Origin: Hymenobacter qilianensis
GTDB taxonomy: Bacteria; Bacteroidota; Bacteroidia; Cytophagales; Hymenobacteraceae
Assembly: GCF_014489555.1 (NCBI RefSeq)
Contig: NZ_CP060784.1
Coordinates: forward strand, 3,596,001 to 3,660,000
Direction: 5' to 3'
DNA: 64,000 bases
Position numbers and translations under genes: made by a program
The notes under the pieces: generated by a model
The model's input: only the letters and a program-made list of their open reading frames with translations
Told to the model about the DNA's origin: nothing
The model's database searches: none
Shown: piece by piece, positions 28,656-38,385 of the stretch
How positions within the stretch are numbered: position 1 is the stretch's first letter
Layout of the letters: each line of letters starts with the position of its first letter

Positions 28656-29573
28656 TTACGCTCTTTCCAGCGCGGCGCGGTCCCAGTGGGCCAGGGTGGC
28701 CGCCGCTTCGTAGGTGCTTTGCAAAAAGTGGAGCACGGCCTGCCGCGGATCGGGAGCCGTGCGCGCGGCTTCGTAGGGCAGCAGAAACTCGCCCATGTCC
28801 TGATTAAAAAAGCCCCCCACGGGCTCTATTGGCGCGTTGGCGAGTTCCGGCAGGCCAGGGTAGGCGTAGCTGTAGAAGGCCGCTTCCTGCCCATTACCGC
28901 CGGGCCACCAGCCGGCGGCAATCTGCTCCTCCGAATACGATTCGCGGGTCACCCAGTCGGCCAGGTGGGGGATGCCGCCCGGATGGGGAGGCGCCGGCCG
29001 GCCCGAAAAGCGCGTGACGGCCAAATCGAAGCTGCCCCAGAAGAAATGTACCGAGCTGCATTTGCCCCGAAAGCGGCTACGGAACTCCTGCAGCACCTGA
29101 TCGGCCCGCAGCAGTACTTCCCAGAAGGTTTCCGCGGCGCGGGCGTCGTAGGCACGATGAATTTGGTCTTGGGTGAAAGGCGTAGTGTCTTCTATCTCCA
29201 CCGGCACCGGCCACAACTTTACCGCAATGCCGGCTTCGCGCAGCAGACCGCGGTAGGCCTGGTAGAAATCGGCCACGGACCGGGGCTCCAGGGCCAGCTC
29301 GTGGGTGCGGCCGTCGGAGGTATGCACGCGCAGCTGATGCGCCCTAAAGTCGAATACGACCTCACAGCTGCCCGCCGCGTAAGGCATAGGCCCGGTCGAT
29401 AGGCCTCGTGGCGTGACGTAGAGCGGCACCTGCCACCAATGGTTGAGCATCGGGCTCAGCGCCAGGCGGGTTTTGCCCACAATTTGGGTCCAACGGTGCA
29501 GCGTCTCGCGCGTGTCAGTCCAGGAGTCGGCCGGCAAGGCGGGCCATTGGGAGGCTAAGGCGTTGTCTGTCAT
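28656..29573 (-). CDS. DUF5996 family protein
   Basis: 305 residues from the ATG at 29573. The conserved DUF5996 pieces are WTDTRETLHRWTQIVGKTRL, NHWWQVPLYVTPRGLSTG, VDLAVTRFSG-like SFDLAVTRFSGR and GGFFNQDMGEFLLPYE. The function of this family is unknown. Two copies of the dispersed motif lie in or just beyond it. The longer reading from 29621 is less likely because the shorter one starts at the family's usual N-terminus. Confidence 0.85.
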   Translation of the reverse strand: MTDNALASQWPALPADSWTDTRETLHRWTQIVGKTRLALSPMLNHWWQVPLYVTPRGLSTGPMPYAAGSCEVVFDFRAHQLRVHTSDGRTHELALEPRSVADFYQAYRGLLREAGIAVKLWPVPVEIEDTTPFTQDQIHRAYDARAAETFWEVLLRADQVLQEFRSRFRGKCSSVHFFWGSFDLAVTRFSGRPAPPHPGGIPHLADWVTRESYSEEQIAAGWWPGGNGQEAAFYSYAYPGLPELANAPIEPVGGFFNQDMGEFLLPYEAARTAPDPRQAVLHFLQSTYEAAATLAHWDRAALERA

Positions 29574-29738
29574 GAAGAAAAGATAAGATGAACCAGGCAC
29601 AAATCCTCCCTGCGCCGGCACGTATGCTTGACCTGGAAACGCCTTAGCCGTCGGGAAATCAGCGAGTACAAAAGCTTTCCGTTGATTGCCGCTGCTGGCT
29701 GCTGCGTACCCTTGGTCAGCTTTTCCGTACGTATTCTT

Positions 29739-30806
29739 ATGACTAAAATCGCTTTAATTGTTGGTGCCAGCGGCATCATTGGCAGCAATCTGGCCCGCGA
29801 GCTGATCTCCCAGGGCTGGACCACCTACGGTTTGGCTCGTACTCCCAAAGACGATGTGACCGGGCTGCGTCCCGTAGCTGCCGACTTGCTCGACCCGGCC
29901 AGCCTTGCTACCGCCCTGGCCGACGTAGCGCCCACGCACGTCTTTCTCACCAGCTGGATGCGCCAGGACACCGAGGCCGAGAATATTCGCGTGAACGGCG
30001 CCATGGTGCGCAATCTGCTGGACGCCCTCGCCCCCAAGCAGTCGGTGCAGCATGTGGCACTGGTCACGGGTCTCAAGCACTACCTCGGACCGTTTGACTC
30101 CTACGCTCGGGCTGGTTCGCTGCCGCCAACGCCATTGCGCGAGGAGCAGCCCCGATTGCCCATCGAGAATTTCTATTATGCTCAGGAAGATGAGGTGTAC
30201 GCCGCTGCGGCCCGCGATGGCTTTAGCTGGAGCATTCACCGCCCGCACACCATTATTGGCCAGGCCGTGGGCAACCTGATGAACATGGGTACCACGCTGG
30301 CCGTGTACGCCAGTATCTGCAAGGAAACGGGGCGGCCGTTTCAGTGGCCGGGTTCCGAAGCGCAGTGGAATGGCCTGTCCGATGTAACCGACGCCCGCGT
30401 GATTGCTAAGCAGCTGGTGTGGGCGGCCACGACGGAAGCCGCCAGGAATCAGGCGTTTAACATTACCAACGGCGATTACTTCCGCTGGAGCTGGCTCTGG
30501 CCGCGGCTGGCCGCCTGGTTTGGAGTCGAGGCCGCCGGCTTTGACGGCACTGTGCACCCGCTGGAAGCGGCAATGGCCAATGATGCGCCGCTGTGGCGCG
30601 AGATGGCGGCTCGCTACCAGCTAAATGTGCCTGAACTCAGCCAGCTGGCTTCTCCCTGGCACACTGATCTGGACCTGGGCCGACCGATTGAAGTGATGAC
30701 GGATATGTCGAAAAGCCGCAAGCTGGGCTTTACGGTATATCAGGCGACCGAAGATTCCTTTTTCGACTTGTTTGCGCAGCTACGTACTGATAAACTCATT
30801 CCATAG
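29739..30806 (+). CDS. NAD(P)-dependent SDR oxidoreductase, PRISE/aldehyde-reductase type
   Basis: About 355 residues starting MTKIALIVGASGIIGSNLAR, an extended short-chain dehydrogenase with the Rossmann GASGIIG motif. Characteristic PRISE family pieces are ALVTGLKHYLGPF, IENFYYAQEDEVYAA (with the catalytic Tyr), WSIHRPHTIIG and AFNITNGDYFRWSWLWPRLA. These enzymes reduce enones or aldehydes. The ATG at 29739 is chosen because it begins the Rossmann strand; an upstream extension would only add unrelated residues. Confidence 0.88.
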   Translation: MTKIALIVGASGIIGSNLARELISQGWTTYGLARTPKDDVTGLRPVAADLLDPASLATALADVAPTHVFLTSWMRQDTEAENIRVNGAMVRNLLDALAPKQSVQHVALVTGLKHYLGPFDSYARAGSLPPTPLREEQPRLPIENFYYAQEDEVYAAAARDGFSWSIHRPHTIIGQAVGNLMNMGTTLAVYASICKETGRPFQWPGSEAQWNGLSDVTDARVIAKQLVWAATTEAARNQAFNITNGDYFRWSWLWPRLAAWFGVEAAGFDGTVHPLEAAMANDAPLWREMAARYQLNVPELSQLASPWHTDLDLGRPIEVMTDMSKSRKLGFTVYQATEDSFFDLFAQLRTDKLIP

Positions 30807-30860
30807 GCGTGCTTTTAGTTAATGAACCTATATAATGCAGCCTTTTGCCTTACTTATCAT

Positions 30861-30907
30861 AACACTGAAAAAGCCGCTCCCCAATAGGGAACGGCTTTTT
30901 CAGTGTT
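30861..30907. terminator. Bidirectional intrinsic terminator
   Basis: Perfectly symmetric arms AACACTGAAAAAGCCG and CGGCTTTTTCAGTGTT close on a loop of about 10 bases with A and T runs on either side. It lies between the plus-strand SDR gene and the minus-strand gene at 30960, so it can serve both. Confidence 0.85.
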
Positions 30908-30959
30908 ATTCAGATCTGTAACTATATGCTATGGCTTTCTCCCCGCAATGAAAGATTGG

Positions 30960-31391
30960 CTATGCTTGCTTCATTCCTGCTTCTTCACGTGCTTCCTTCA
31001 GCCAGGCCCGCGCTTCCTGTATATCACCAAACATGCGCATTTGCAGGCCCTCGCCGATGCCAATGTGCATCGCCTCCGCTGAAAGGGCCGCCATTGACTC
31101 GGGGCTAACTACTTGGGCAAAATGAGTGAGGCCCTGCGCTATGGCGCGGGGCGCCCAATCCGTGACAATCCACTCCACGGCGTGGTCCCAGGGGCCAATT
31201 ACTTGCCGGTTGTCGTTGAGCAAATAGGGGCAGGCGTGAGCCTGAAGAGGGTGCAGACACGCATCGGCGCCGGCAATAATACCGATATAGGTTTGGTAGC
31301 CAATCCAATTATTATAGACCCAGCGGTTGACGGTATCGTACTCAATGGTAAGATAAACTTTACCGAATCCGTTAACTATTTCTGTGGGCAT
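30960..31391 (-). CDS. STAS/SpoIIAA-like protein
   Basis: 143 residues with WVYNNWIGYQTYIGIIAGAD, CPYLLNDNRQVIGPWDHAVEW and ITDWAPRAIAQGLTHFAQVVSPESMA in the order typical of SpoIIAA/STAS-like proteins common in Hymenobacter. There is no signal peptide. The role is unknown; such domains usually bind a partner or a small molecule. Confidence 0.75.
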   Translation of the reverse strand: MPTEIVNGFGKVYLTIEYDTVNRWVYNNWIGYQTYIGIIAGADACLHPLQAHACPYLLNDNRQVIGPWDHAVEWIVTDWAPRAIAQGLTHFAQVVSPESMAALSAEAMHIGIGEGLQMRMFGDIQEARAWLKEAREEAGMKQA

Positions 31392-31573
31392 GAGGCGATA
31401 AGTAGGAGGCCGATCTTCTGGGAAAGGCTAGGTAAGCAGGAATAGTCCTGCTATCGGCAAGCTGACTAGAAGTAAGTGGCTTAGAAAGTGCCGTAACCCA
31501 TAACTCTGGTAAGGCAGACAAATTTGCCCCCCACGACCGAAACGCTAGGGCAAGTACACCAAAATAAGCTGAT

Positions 31574-32116
31574 TTATACGGCTGGCAAACCGGCAGCCTT
31601 ACGCTGGGCTAGGCGCTGGCCTGCTAACTGGTTGCTGCCCAGAACGATGGTTGCGTAGCCCACGGGCGCTTCGGTGTAGCGCAGGGTCACTTGCTGGCCG
31701 AGCCACCAGGAGGTTTGGGCTTGGCCGGGGCTCTTGGAAGGGCCATATTGAGCACTGAGCAGCTCACGGATGCCGCGGCAGTTGGCCTCGCCCATCATAC
31801 GCAGCTCAATGTAGTAGAGCTTGTCTTTGTAGAAGCCGTAGGTGATGCCGGTGAGTCTATGAGAACCGACTTTGAGGTTGTCGGTGAGGTAGTTATAGAA
31901 CTGGGTCTGGGTAGCGGGGTCGGTCCTGACCAGCTCCAGGTCGCGGAACTTGCTTATATCGTCGCCGAACGTGGCTTTGCCGAACCCGTTCTGGCTATCG
32001 AGGGCGCGCAACGAAGGCGAGGCAGCGCGCGCAGCCTTTTTGGATCTAACGCTTTGAGCCTGGCTACTTTGCCCAGACCAAGCTAGTAATCCCAGGAAAA
32101 TAACCAGCTTTTTCAT
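31574..32116 (-). CDS. Secreted hypothetical protein
   Basis: About 180 residues from the ATG at 32116 (MKKLVIFLGLLAWSGQSSQAQ signal peptide). The mature protein contains NGFGKATFGDDISKFRDLEL, KLYYIELRMMGEANCRG and QTSWWLGQQVTLRYTE, a pattern seen in small bacteroidete periplasmic proteins, but I cannot name the family. It runs alone on the minus strand. Confidence 0.75.
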   Translation of the reverse strand: MKKLVIFLGLLAWSGQSSQAQSVRSKKAARAASPSLRALDSQNGFGKATFGDDISKFRDLELVRTDPATQTQFYNYLTDNLKVGSHRLTGITYGFYKDKLYYIELRMMGEANCRGIRELLSAQYGPSKSPGQAQTSWWLGQQVTLRYTEAPVGYATIVLGSNQLAGQRLAQRKAAGLPAV

Positions 32117-32404
32117 AGACAGCCCAGTGTGCGAAATGGCAAAAGAACCACGGAGCGGTAAATCTACTATATTCTGCCAGTAGATAGTTGTTTTGGGGGC
32201 TTTTTTCAAGCTGATTTTCGCTTTTTTAGCAGGCTTTCAGGTATTGGTTTGGATTTTTACAGGAGGATAGAAATTCCCTTAAACGCGATCTTGTGTTTTT
32301 GTAAATAACTGATATATAAACCTATAAGAATACTTGCGGCGTGCACTACGGTAAAAGCCTGTTGGAAAGCAGTCGAGCTTCTTGTTTTCTGGCTGTCGCG
32401 CTAA

Positions 32405-32911
32405 CTACGGCTTGGGAGCCGGCAAAGCAGGAGGAATGGAGGCGTCGTCGGGGAGAAGCTCGGCACCGCTGCCAGCATCGGGAGCAATGATTTTCCAGAC
32501 GGCGCGCTTCAGCTCGTCCAGGCGATGCAGGGCATCCGTGACGCTGTCGTGGTTTTTTACCTTCTCAAAAAAGCCGGTTTTGACGCCCACCTGAATCATT
32601 TTTTCCAGCACAAACGGCAGAATCCAGCCCACAACGCTGCTGGCCAGCGCCCCGCGCAGGCCAATGCGCATAAGCAAACGGGTAGTCATGCGCTTGAGCA
32701 GGAGGGCTTTGGCGGCGGGCAGGGCCTTGTCGGCCAGAAAATCGGCTACAAGCTGCGCGTTTCCATTCTTAATTTCGGCGCGCAGTACATCCTGAATCGT
32801 ATCGAGGGCGGTGCGGGCTACTTTTTGGAACAGCAGACCGGTTTGCCAGGCGCGAAGCCCGGTGGCCCGAGCGGCGCTGAAGATGGTAGGAAACAGGTTT
32901 ATTTTTTTCAT
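32405..32911 (-). CDS. Hypothetical membrane-associated protein
   Basis: 168 residues. The central part (GLRGALASSVVGWILPFVLEKMIQVGVKTGFFEKVKN) looks like one amphipathic or membrane-embedded helical hairpin; the ends are charged and the C-terminus is proline-rich. No family is recognised. The start overlaps no other gene and lies next to a dispersed motif copy at 32927. Confidence 0.65.
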   Translation of the reverse strand: MKKINLFPTIFSAARATGLRAWQTGLLFQKVARTALDTIQDVLRAEIKNGNAQLVADFLADKALPAAKALLLKRMTTRLLMRIGLRGALASSVVGWILPFVLEKMIQVGVKTGFFEKVKNHDSVTDALHRLDELKRAVWKIIAPDAGSGAELLPDDASIPPALPAPKP

Positions 32912-33023
32912 GACAACTCAAAAAAGCCCCCCAGACGACGTGGGAGCGCAAGACAGCGAAAAGATACGGCAGGATTTGGATCGAAATGGATGCACGGACA
33001 GCGCAAAGCAGTGGAAGTGCGTT

Positions 33024-33140
33024 AGCGGTGTAGAGACGCCATATTTGGCGTCTCGTCGTTAAACGATTGGTATCGAAGATTCAGATAAACCACCAGCAGC
33101 AACGGCGTAGAGACGCCAAATATGGCGTCTCTACGCCGTT
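33024..33140. repeat. R2 palindromic repeat pair
   Basis: Two near-identical palindromes (GTAGAGACGCCA...TGGCGTCTC) at about 33030-33054 and 33108-33133 are separated by about 50 bases that include AACGATTGG. The same words, including AACGATTGG, appear in the element at 40366-40460. The pair lies just upstream of the quinone-oxidoreductase gene. Confidence 0.85.
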
Positions 33141-33194
33141 CTTACGAGGCGTTTCAGGTAATTAACAAACGGAGTACACATGAAATCAGAGCAC

Positions 33195-34181
33195 ATGAAA
33201 GCCATTATCGTCGCGCAGGCGGGTGGGCCGGAAGTATTGCAGAGTGGGCAGCGGCTGCGGCCTCAGCCGGCCGCCCACGAGGTGCTGGTGCGCGTGCACG
33301 CGGCGGGCGTCAACCGGCCGGATGTGCTGTTGCGCCAGGGCAAATACGCGGGTAGCGGCAGCGTGGAAGGCCTAATTCCGGGATTGGAAGTAGCCGGCAC
33401 CATAGCTGAGTGTGGTGCGGCGGTAACGCGCTGGCGCAAAGACGACGCGGTGTGTGCGCTGGTGGCAGTGGGCGGCTATGCCGAGTACGTGGCGGTGGAT
33501 GCCCGCCACTGCCTGCCGGTGCCCGCTGGCTGGAGTTTTATAGAAGCTGCGTCCTTGCCCGAAACCGTGTTTACGGTGTGGCACAACGTATTTCAGCGCG
33601 GACAGCTGCAACGGGGCGAAACGCTGCTGGTGCACGGTGGAAGCAGCGGTATCGGCATCACGGCCATTCAGCTGGCGCATGCGCTGGGCTCCCGGGTATT
33701 CGCTACGGCCGGCTCCGACGAAAAGTGCGCAGCCTGCCTTTCCCTGGGCGCTGACCGCTGCATCAACTACAAAACCGCTGACTTCGAAGCCGAATTGCAA
33801 GCCGAAGGCGGGGTAGATGTAGTGCTGGACATGATAGGCGGCGACTATACGCCCAAAAACCTGCGCCTGCTGCGCGACGATGGCCGCCTCGTATTTATCA
33901 ACGCCATGCAGGGCGCCAAAGCCGAGTTCAACGCCTTGGAAATCATGCGTCGCCGGCTCACCATCACCGGCAGTACCCTGCGGCCCCGCAGCGCCGAGTT
34001 CAAGGCTTCGCTGGCGGCTGCGGTAGAGGAAAATGTGTGGCCCCTGCTGACTGGGGGGCTTTTTAAGCCGGTTATTTATAAAGTATTTGCCTTGGATGAA
34101 GCTGCAGCCGCGCACCAGCTAATGGAAAGCAGCGCACACATTGGCAAGATCATGTTGCAGGTAGAAGAAGCCAATTCCTAA
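33195..34181 (+). CDS. NAD(P)H:quinone oxidoreductase, MDR superfamily (PIG3/QorA type)
   Basis: About 328 residues starting MKAIIVAQAGGPEVLQ. The medium-chain dehydrogenase fold is shown by VRVHAAGVNRPDVLLRQGKY, the nucleotide-binding LLVHGGSSGIGITAIQLA and VVLDMIGGDYTPKNLRLL. It lacks the zinc-binding cysteines, as expected for the quinone-reductase branch. A start at 33180 is possible but adds five residues the family does not have. Confidence 0.92.
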   Translation: MKAIIVAQAGGPEVLQSGQRLRPQPAAHEVLVRVHAAGVNRPDVLLRQGKYAGSGSVEGLIPGLEVAGTIAECGAAVTRWRKDDAVCALVAVGGYAEYVAVDARHCLPVPAGWSFIEAASLPETVFTVWHNVFQRGQLQRGETLLVHGGSSGIGITAIQLAHALGSRVFATAGSDEKCAACLSLGADRCINYKTADFEAELQAEGGVDVVLDMIGGDYTPKNLRLLRDDGRLVFINAMQGAKAEFNALEIMRRRLTITGSTLRPRSAEFKASLAAAVEENVWPLLTGGLFKPVIYKVFALDEAAAAHQLMESSAHIGKIMLQVEEANS

Positions 34182-34201
34182 GACGATGTGCAAACTTGCT
34201 T

Positions 34202-35415
34202 TTAGGCACTACGCCGCGTAAAATCCTCTACCACTTGTAGACACACGGGCGCTGGCACCTGCACTGATTTGCCGGTGGGCGTAAGCTTGCCTGTTTCGCG
34301 GTCAACGCGGAAGGTAACGATGTTGTTGGTGGCCTGATTGGCAACGAGCACAAGCTGGCCCGTCGGGTCGATGGTGAAGTTGCGGGGCTTCTGACCGAGG
34401 GTGGGCACATGCTCAACCAGCGTGAGGCGGCCGCTGGGAATGTCGATGGCGTATACCACCAGGCTGTCGTGGCCGCGGTTGGAGCCGTAGAGGAACTCAC
34501 CGTTGGGCGACACGTGAATGTCGGCGCAGGAATTCTCCCCAGTAAAGTCGGAAGGCAAGGTGCTGAGCGTCTGGATTTCCTGAAACGTGCCGGCGCCTTC
34601 GTCGTAGCGCAGAGCGGTAATCGTAGAGTTCAGCTCATTGATAAGGTAAGCCAGCTGTCCGCCGGGGTGAAACGTGAGGTGGCGAGGGCCAGCGCCGGGC
34701 GCAGCAGTGAAGGCCGGGGTAGCGCGAGGTACTAAAGCGTCTTCTTTGGCATCGAGCTGGTAGCCGTATACTTTATCGGTGCCTAGGTCGACCGCGAAAA
34801 CGAAGCGGTTGGCCGGGTCGGGCAGGATGCAGTGAGCGTGGGGGGCTTTTTGGTTTTTGTGGGGGCCGGAACCTGTGTGCTGTTGCGTATCGGCAATGGG
34901 AGCCAATTCGCCATTGGGCTCAATCGGCAGCATGCCCACGTTGCCCCCAGATAGCTGGCTACCAAGGCATAACGATTCATTCTATCCAGGCTGATATAGC
35001 ACGGAGCCGACCCCAGCGCCGACTGCTGATTCAGCAAAGCCAGGCCCCCGGTTTTCTGATCAATAGCAAACGCGCTGACGGCACCGCTGGCTTTGCCCTG
35101 AAAATCAGTGGTTTCATTAACCGCGTACAGATGCTCGTGCCGGGAGTCGAGCGTGAGGTAAGATGGGTTCGCGCCCGCTTTGGTCGCGCCCAGGCGGGTA
35201 AGCGCGCCGGTGCTCACATTCAGCTTGTACAGAAAAATGCTGTCTTCCTCCGGCTTGGCATACGTCCCGACGTACAGCAAGTACTCATTCGCGCTCTGGG
35301 GGGCTTTTTCGGCAGTTATCATAGACGCGCAGCTTGAGAGTACCAAGGGCAACCCCGCCAGCCCCAAACCAGCAACTTGGAGAAAATGACGGCGGGAGTA
35401 CGGCAATGAGGTCAT
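34202..35415 (-). CDS. Lactonase-family (6-phosphogluconolactonase-like) beta-propeller, Tat lipoprotein (frame break near 34946)
   Basis: The N-terminus SRRHFLQVAGLGLAGLPLV carries a twin-arginine motif followed by a lipobox (LSSC), so the protein should be exported folded and lipid anchored. Blades of a seven-bladed propeller follow, such as EYLLYVGTY, GANPSYLTLDSRHEHLYAVN, PNGEFLYGSNRGHDSLVVY and FTIDPTGQLVLVANQ. One base is missing in the C5 run 34944-34948, a shortened dispersed motif; with G6 the coding strand reads SYLGGNVGMLPIEPNGEL. A periplasmic lactonase on a sugar lactone is likely, but the substrate is unknown. Confidence 0.88.
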
Positions 35416-35479
35416 AGGAGCAGGAAGGTGGAAGTAAGGGTAGGCAAGGTAGGAAGTGGCAATGTACTATTTACACGGT

Positions 35480-35510
35480 TGTAGAGACGCGACACAATTA
35501 GCCACGGCGC
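35480..35510. repeat. R2-type fragment
   Basis: GTAGAGACGC occurs here as a single arm without its mirror partner. It matches the first ten bases of the R2 palindromes and probably marks a decayed copy. Confidence 0.5.
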
Positions 35511-35534
35511 TTGCTTGTCAGCTATTAAAAAGGC

Positions 35535-35562
35535 CGTCATGCTTCGCTGCGCTCTGCATGAC
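35535..35562. repeat. R1-type short palindrome
   Basis: GTCATGC, GCTTCGCTGCGCTC and GCATGAC make a compact version of the R1 palindrome found at 13558, 50704 and 51576. It has lost the central loop of the full copies. Confidence 0.65.
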
Positions 35563-35686
35563 CGATAATGTGGAAACGGTTCGAATGATGCTCATGTGGG
35601 ATGCTGCGCTCTTTGTAAAAAGCTGATTGAGTATAGCGCAATAATTGCTAAACCTCAAAACCCTCCGGGAAGCCGCCGGTAGCTTG

Positions 35687-35694
35687 TACCTTTG
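35687..35694 (+). promoter_or_regulatory. Bacteroidota -7 promoter box for ispG
   Basis: TACCTTTG fits the TAnnTTTG consensus used by the bacteroidete primary sigma factor. It is 58 bases upstream of the ATG at 35752, leaving a leader of about 50 bases. A clear TTTG at the -33 position is not seen. Confidence 0.5.
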
Positions 35695-35751
35695 CTGCTC
35701 CGCAACTTTCCCTTCGCCCTGCTGGTTTTCTCCCCAGAAAATTGCCCCCCA

Positions 35752-37740
35752 ATGATGAACAAAACCTATTGCCCCAGCCTGACCGAGTACCAGCGCCGCC
35801 TTTCGCGGGAAGTCAAGATTGGCGACGTGCCGCTGGGGGGCAAAAATCCGATTCGGGTGCAGAGTATGACCACCGTGGATACCATGGACACGCTCGGCTC
35901 GGTGGAGCAGACCCTGCGCATGGTAGAGGCGGGCTGCGAGTACGTGCGCATCACCGCGCCCAGCATGAAAGAGGCTCAGAACCTGCTGGAAATCAAGAAG
36001 GAGTTGCGCAAGCGCGGCTGCAATGTGCCGCTCATTGCCGATATACACTTCACGCCCAACGCCGCCGAGCTGGCCGCCCGCATCGTGGAGAAAGTGCGCG
36101 TGAACCCCGGCAACTATGCCGACAAAAAGAAGTTCGACTTCATCGAGTACACCGACGCCACGTACCAGGACGAGGTAAACCGCATCCGCGAACGGTTCCG
36201 GCCGCTGGTCCAGATCTGCAAGCAGTACGGCACGGCTATGCGCATCGGCACCAACCACGGCTCTTTGTCCGACCGTATTTTGTCGCGCTACGGCGATACG
36301 CCGTTAGGCATGGTGGAGTCAGCGCTGGAGTTTCTGCGGCTGTGCGAGGAGGAGAATTACTACGATGTGGTGCTCAGCATGAAGGCCTCCAACACGCAGG
36401 TGATGGTGCAGGCTTACCGCTTGCTGGTGCAAAAGCTGGACGAAGAGGGTTTGCAACCCTACCCGCTGCACCTGGGCGTAACCGAGGCCGGCGAAGCGGA
36501 AGACGGCCGCATCAAGTCGGCCGTGGGCATCGGAACATTGCTCGAAGATGGCATCGGTGATACCGTGCGCGTGTCGCTTACCGAAGCCCCCGAAGCCGAA
36601 GCACCGGTTGCCAAAGCCCTCATTGACCGCTACACTAACCGCGCCGCCGAAGCCAAACCGATTGCGCCGGTGACGGAAGTGCCCATTGACCCATTTCAGT
36701 ATCACCGCCGCATTACGCGCGAAGTGCTCAACCTTGGGGGGCAAAATGTGCCGCGTGTCATGGTCGATATCTCGCGCCTGTCGTCGGTGGAGTATGCCGA
36801 TTTGCGCGCCGTGGGGCAGTTGTATTCGGTGTTTCTGGACAAGTTTCAGATGAACGACCTGGGCGCCGACTATATCTACAGCGGTCAGCGCCCGGTGCCG
36901 TTTATGCTGCCCAATGGCCTGAAGGAAGTAGTAGACTACCAAGCCTGGATCGATGCCGGCTGCCGCGCCGACCATTTCCCAGTGCTCACCCAGGCCGAAT
37001 ACGCCACCGCCGGCCCGCAGCATACAGAGCTAAACTTCGTGTTTCAGAACCTGGAGTCGCTCACGCCGCCGGCCCTCTACCAGCTTCGCGCCGACTCCAC
37101 GGCCGTCATTATCCTTTACACCGATAATGCCCACGCCATGCCGGAACTCCGGGGGGCTTTTTTCCGGCTGATCAATCATGGGGTAACTAACCCGGTCATT
37201 ATCAACCGCCAGTACCCGGTGCTCACGTCCGAGCAAACCCAGCTCTACGCCGCCACCGACGTCGGCGGTCTGCTCCTCGACGGTCTCGGCGACGGCGTGG
37301 TGCTCAGCACCGAGTTGCTACCCGAGCGCGCCAAGGAAGAATGGCTGCCTACCATCGACCAGCTCAATCAGCTTTCCTTCGGCATCTTGCAAGCGGCCCG
37401 CACGCGCATGAGCAAGACGGAGTACATCAGCTGCCCCAGCTGCGGCCGTACCCTCTTCGACCTCCAGGAAACCACCGCCATGATCCGCAAGCGCACCGAC
37501 CATCTCAAGGGCGTCAAAATCGGCATTATGGGTTGCATCGTGAATGGCCCCGGCGAAATGGCCGACGCCGACTACGGCTACGTGGGCGTGGGCAAAGGCA
37601 AAATTGCCCTCTACCGCGGCCAGGATGTCATCAAAAAAGCCGTACCCGAAGAACTAGCCGTGAATGAGTTAATTGAGCTAATGCGCGAAGACGGCCGCTG
37701 GATTGAGCCTATGCGGTTGGAGGAGCCGGTAGGAGTGTAG
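35752..37740 (+). CDS. ispG: 4-hydroxy-3-methylbut-2-en-1-yl diphosphate synthase IspG (long form)
   Basis: About 662 residues from the ATG at 35752 (MMNKTYCPSLTEYQRR). REVKIGDVPLGGKNPIRVQSMTTVDT opens the TIM barrel; SCPSCGRTLFDLQ and GIMGCIVNGPGEMADADYG hold the three iron-sulfur cysteines and a catalytic Glu region of the C-terminal domain. Between them is the large extra domain (about residues 270-560) that bacteroidete and plastid-type IspG have. It makes HMBPP in the non-mevalonate isoprenoid pathway with reduced ferredoxin or flavodoxin. Three dispersed motifs lie inside the gene and one abuts the start codon. Longer readings from 35692 are rejected because TSS and family length fit 35752. 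Confidence 0.95.
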   Translation: MMNKTYCPSLTEYQRRLSREVKIGDVPLGGKNPIRVQSMTTVDTMDTLGSVEQTLRMVEAGCEYVRITAPSMKEAQNLLEIKKELRKRGCNVPLIADIHFTPNAAELAARIVEKVRVNPGNYADKKKFDFIEYTDATYQDEVNRIRERFRPLVQICKQYGTAMRIGTNHGSLSDRILSRYGDTPLGMVESALEFLRLCEEENYYDVVLSMKASNTQVMVQAYRLLVQKLDEEGLQPYPLHLGVTEAGEAEDGRIKSAVGIGTLLEDGIGDTVRVSLTEAPEAEAPVAKALIDRYTNRAAEAKPIAPVTEVPIDPFQYHRRITREVLNLGGQNVPRVMVDISRLSSVEYADLRAVGQLYSVFLDKFQMNDLGADYIYSGQRPVPFMLPNGLKEVVDYQAWIDAGCRADHFPVLTQAEYATAGPQHTELNFVFQNLESLTPPALYQLRADSTAVIILYTDNAHAMPELRGAFFRLINHGVTNPVIINRQYPVLTSEQTQLYAATDVGGLLLDGLGDGVVLSTELLPERAKEEWLPTIDQLNQLSFGILQAARTRMSKTEYISCPSCGRTLFDLQETTAMIRKRTDHLKGVKIGIMGCIVNGPGEMADADYGYVGVGKGKIALYRGQDVIKKAVPEELAVNELIELMREDGRWIEPMRLEEPVGV

Positions 37741-37849
37741 ATTCTCAAATATGAAATAAAGGGAGTGCATCAGCGCATGTGTTCAACTCCCAGCTTTCTA
37801 AATTAAAGACATCTATTTCACTATAAAAATGAGTAACAATAATTTATAA

Positions 37850-38197
37850 ATGGGCTCCAAAAATAAATCCAAAAATAAGAATGGTTTAGAATTGGGTGAG
37901 TTAATTTTCTGGTTAATGGTGATTGGAGCAGTTTCGTACACAACAAAAAACATCATTAAAAATAGCCTTCTTGAATCCAATTACAAAATAATAGACGCGG
38001 TGATAATTGATTCTAGAAATCCCCTGGGTAATAGTAGGATACCTCGAGAGTTCACTTACTCTTATCGGTTTTGTTTGGGTGATGATTGCTACACAAATAA
38101 TTCCTTAGACACAGGTTATAAGATCGGTAATAGGGTTAAAGTAAAATATTACGAACGTTATCCTGCTTTTAATGAAATATATCGTGACAAAAAATAA
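37850..38197 (+). CDS. Hypothetical membrane protein, DUF3592-like
   Basis: 115 residues with a lysine-rich N-terminus (MGSKNKSKNKNG), one membrane helix at about 18-33 and an extracytoplasmic part with DCYTNNSLDTGYKIGNRVKV. The repeat of a conserved small beta domain after one helix recalls DUF3592, but this is only a resemblance. The gene is much AT-richer than its neighbours and stands in an AT-rich region. Confidence 0.6.
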   Translation: MGSKNKSKNKNGLELGELIFWLMVIGAVSYTTKNIIKNSLLESNYKIIDAVIIDSRNPLGNSRIPREFTYSYRFCLGDDCYTNNSLDTGYKIGNRVKVKYYERYPAFNEIYRDKK

Positions 38198-38385
38198 AAC
38201 TGGATGCACTGATCGGATATGTTAAACCAGTTCATAATTTTATTATTTTTGCTGCCTCAGCATATAATTTAGGAAGCTAAAATGATTAAAAGAGGCCACT
38301 TCTGGTATTGATTAAATTAGTGCAGTTCAAAAACGCTTTACAAAAGGTCCGTTATTTGCTTTCTAGCTCTGCTCGACTAGAAACC

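Noticed and set aside
37741..37850. tRNA gene in AT-rich gaps
   Set aside because: No cloverleaf with a T-loop GTTCRANNC was seen in this or any other gap.
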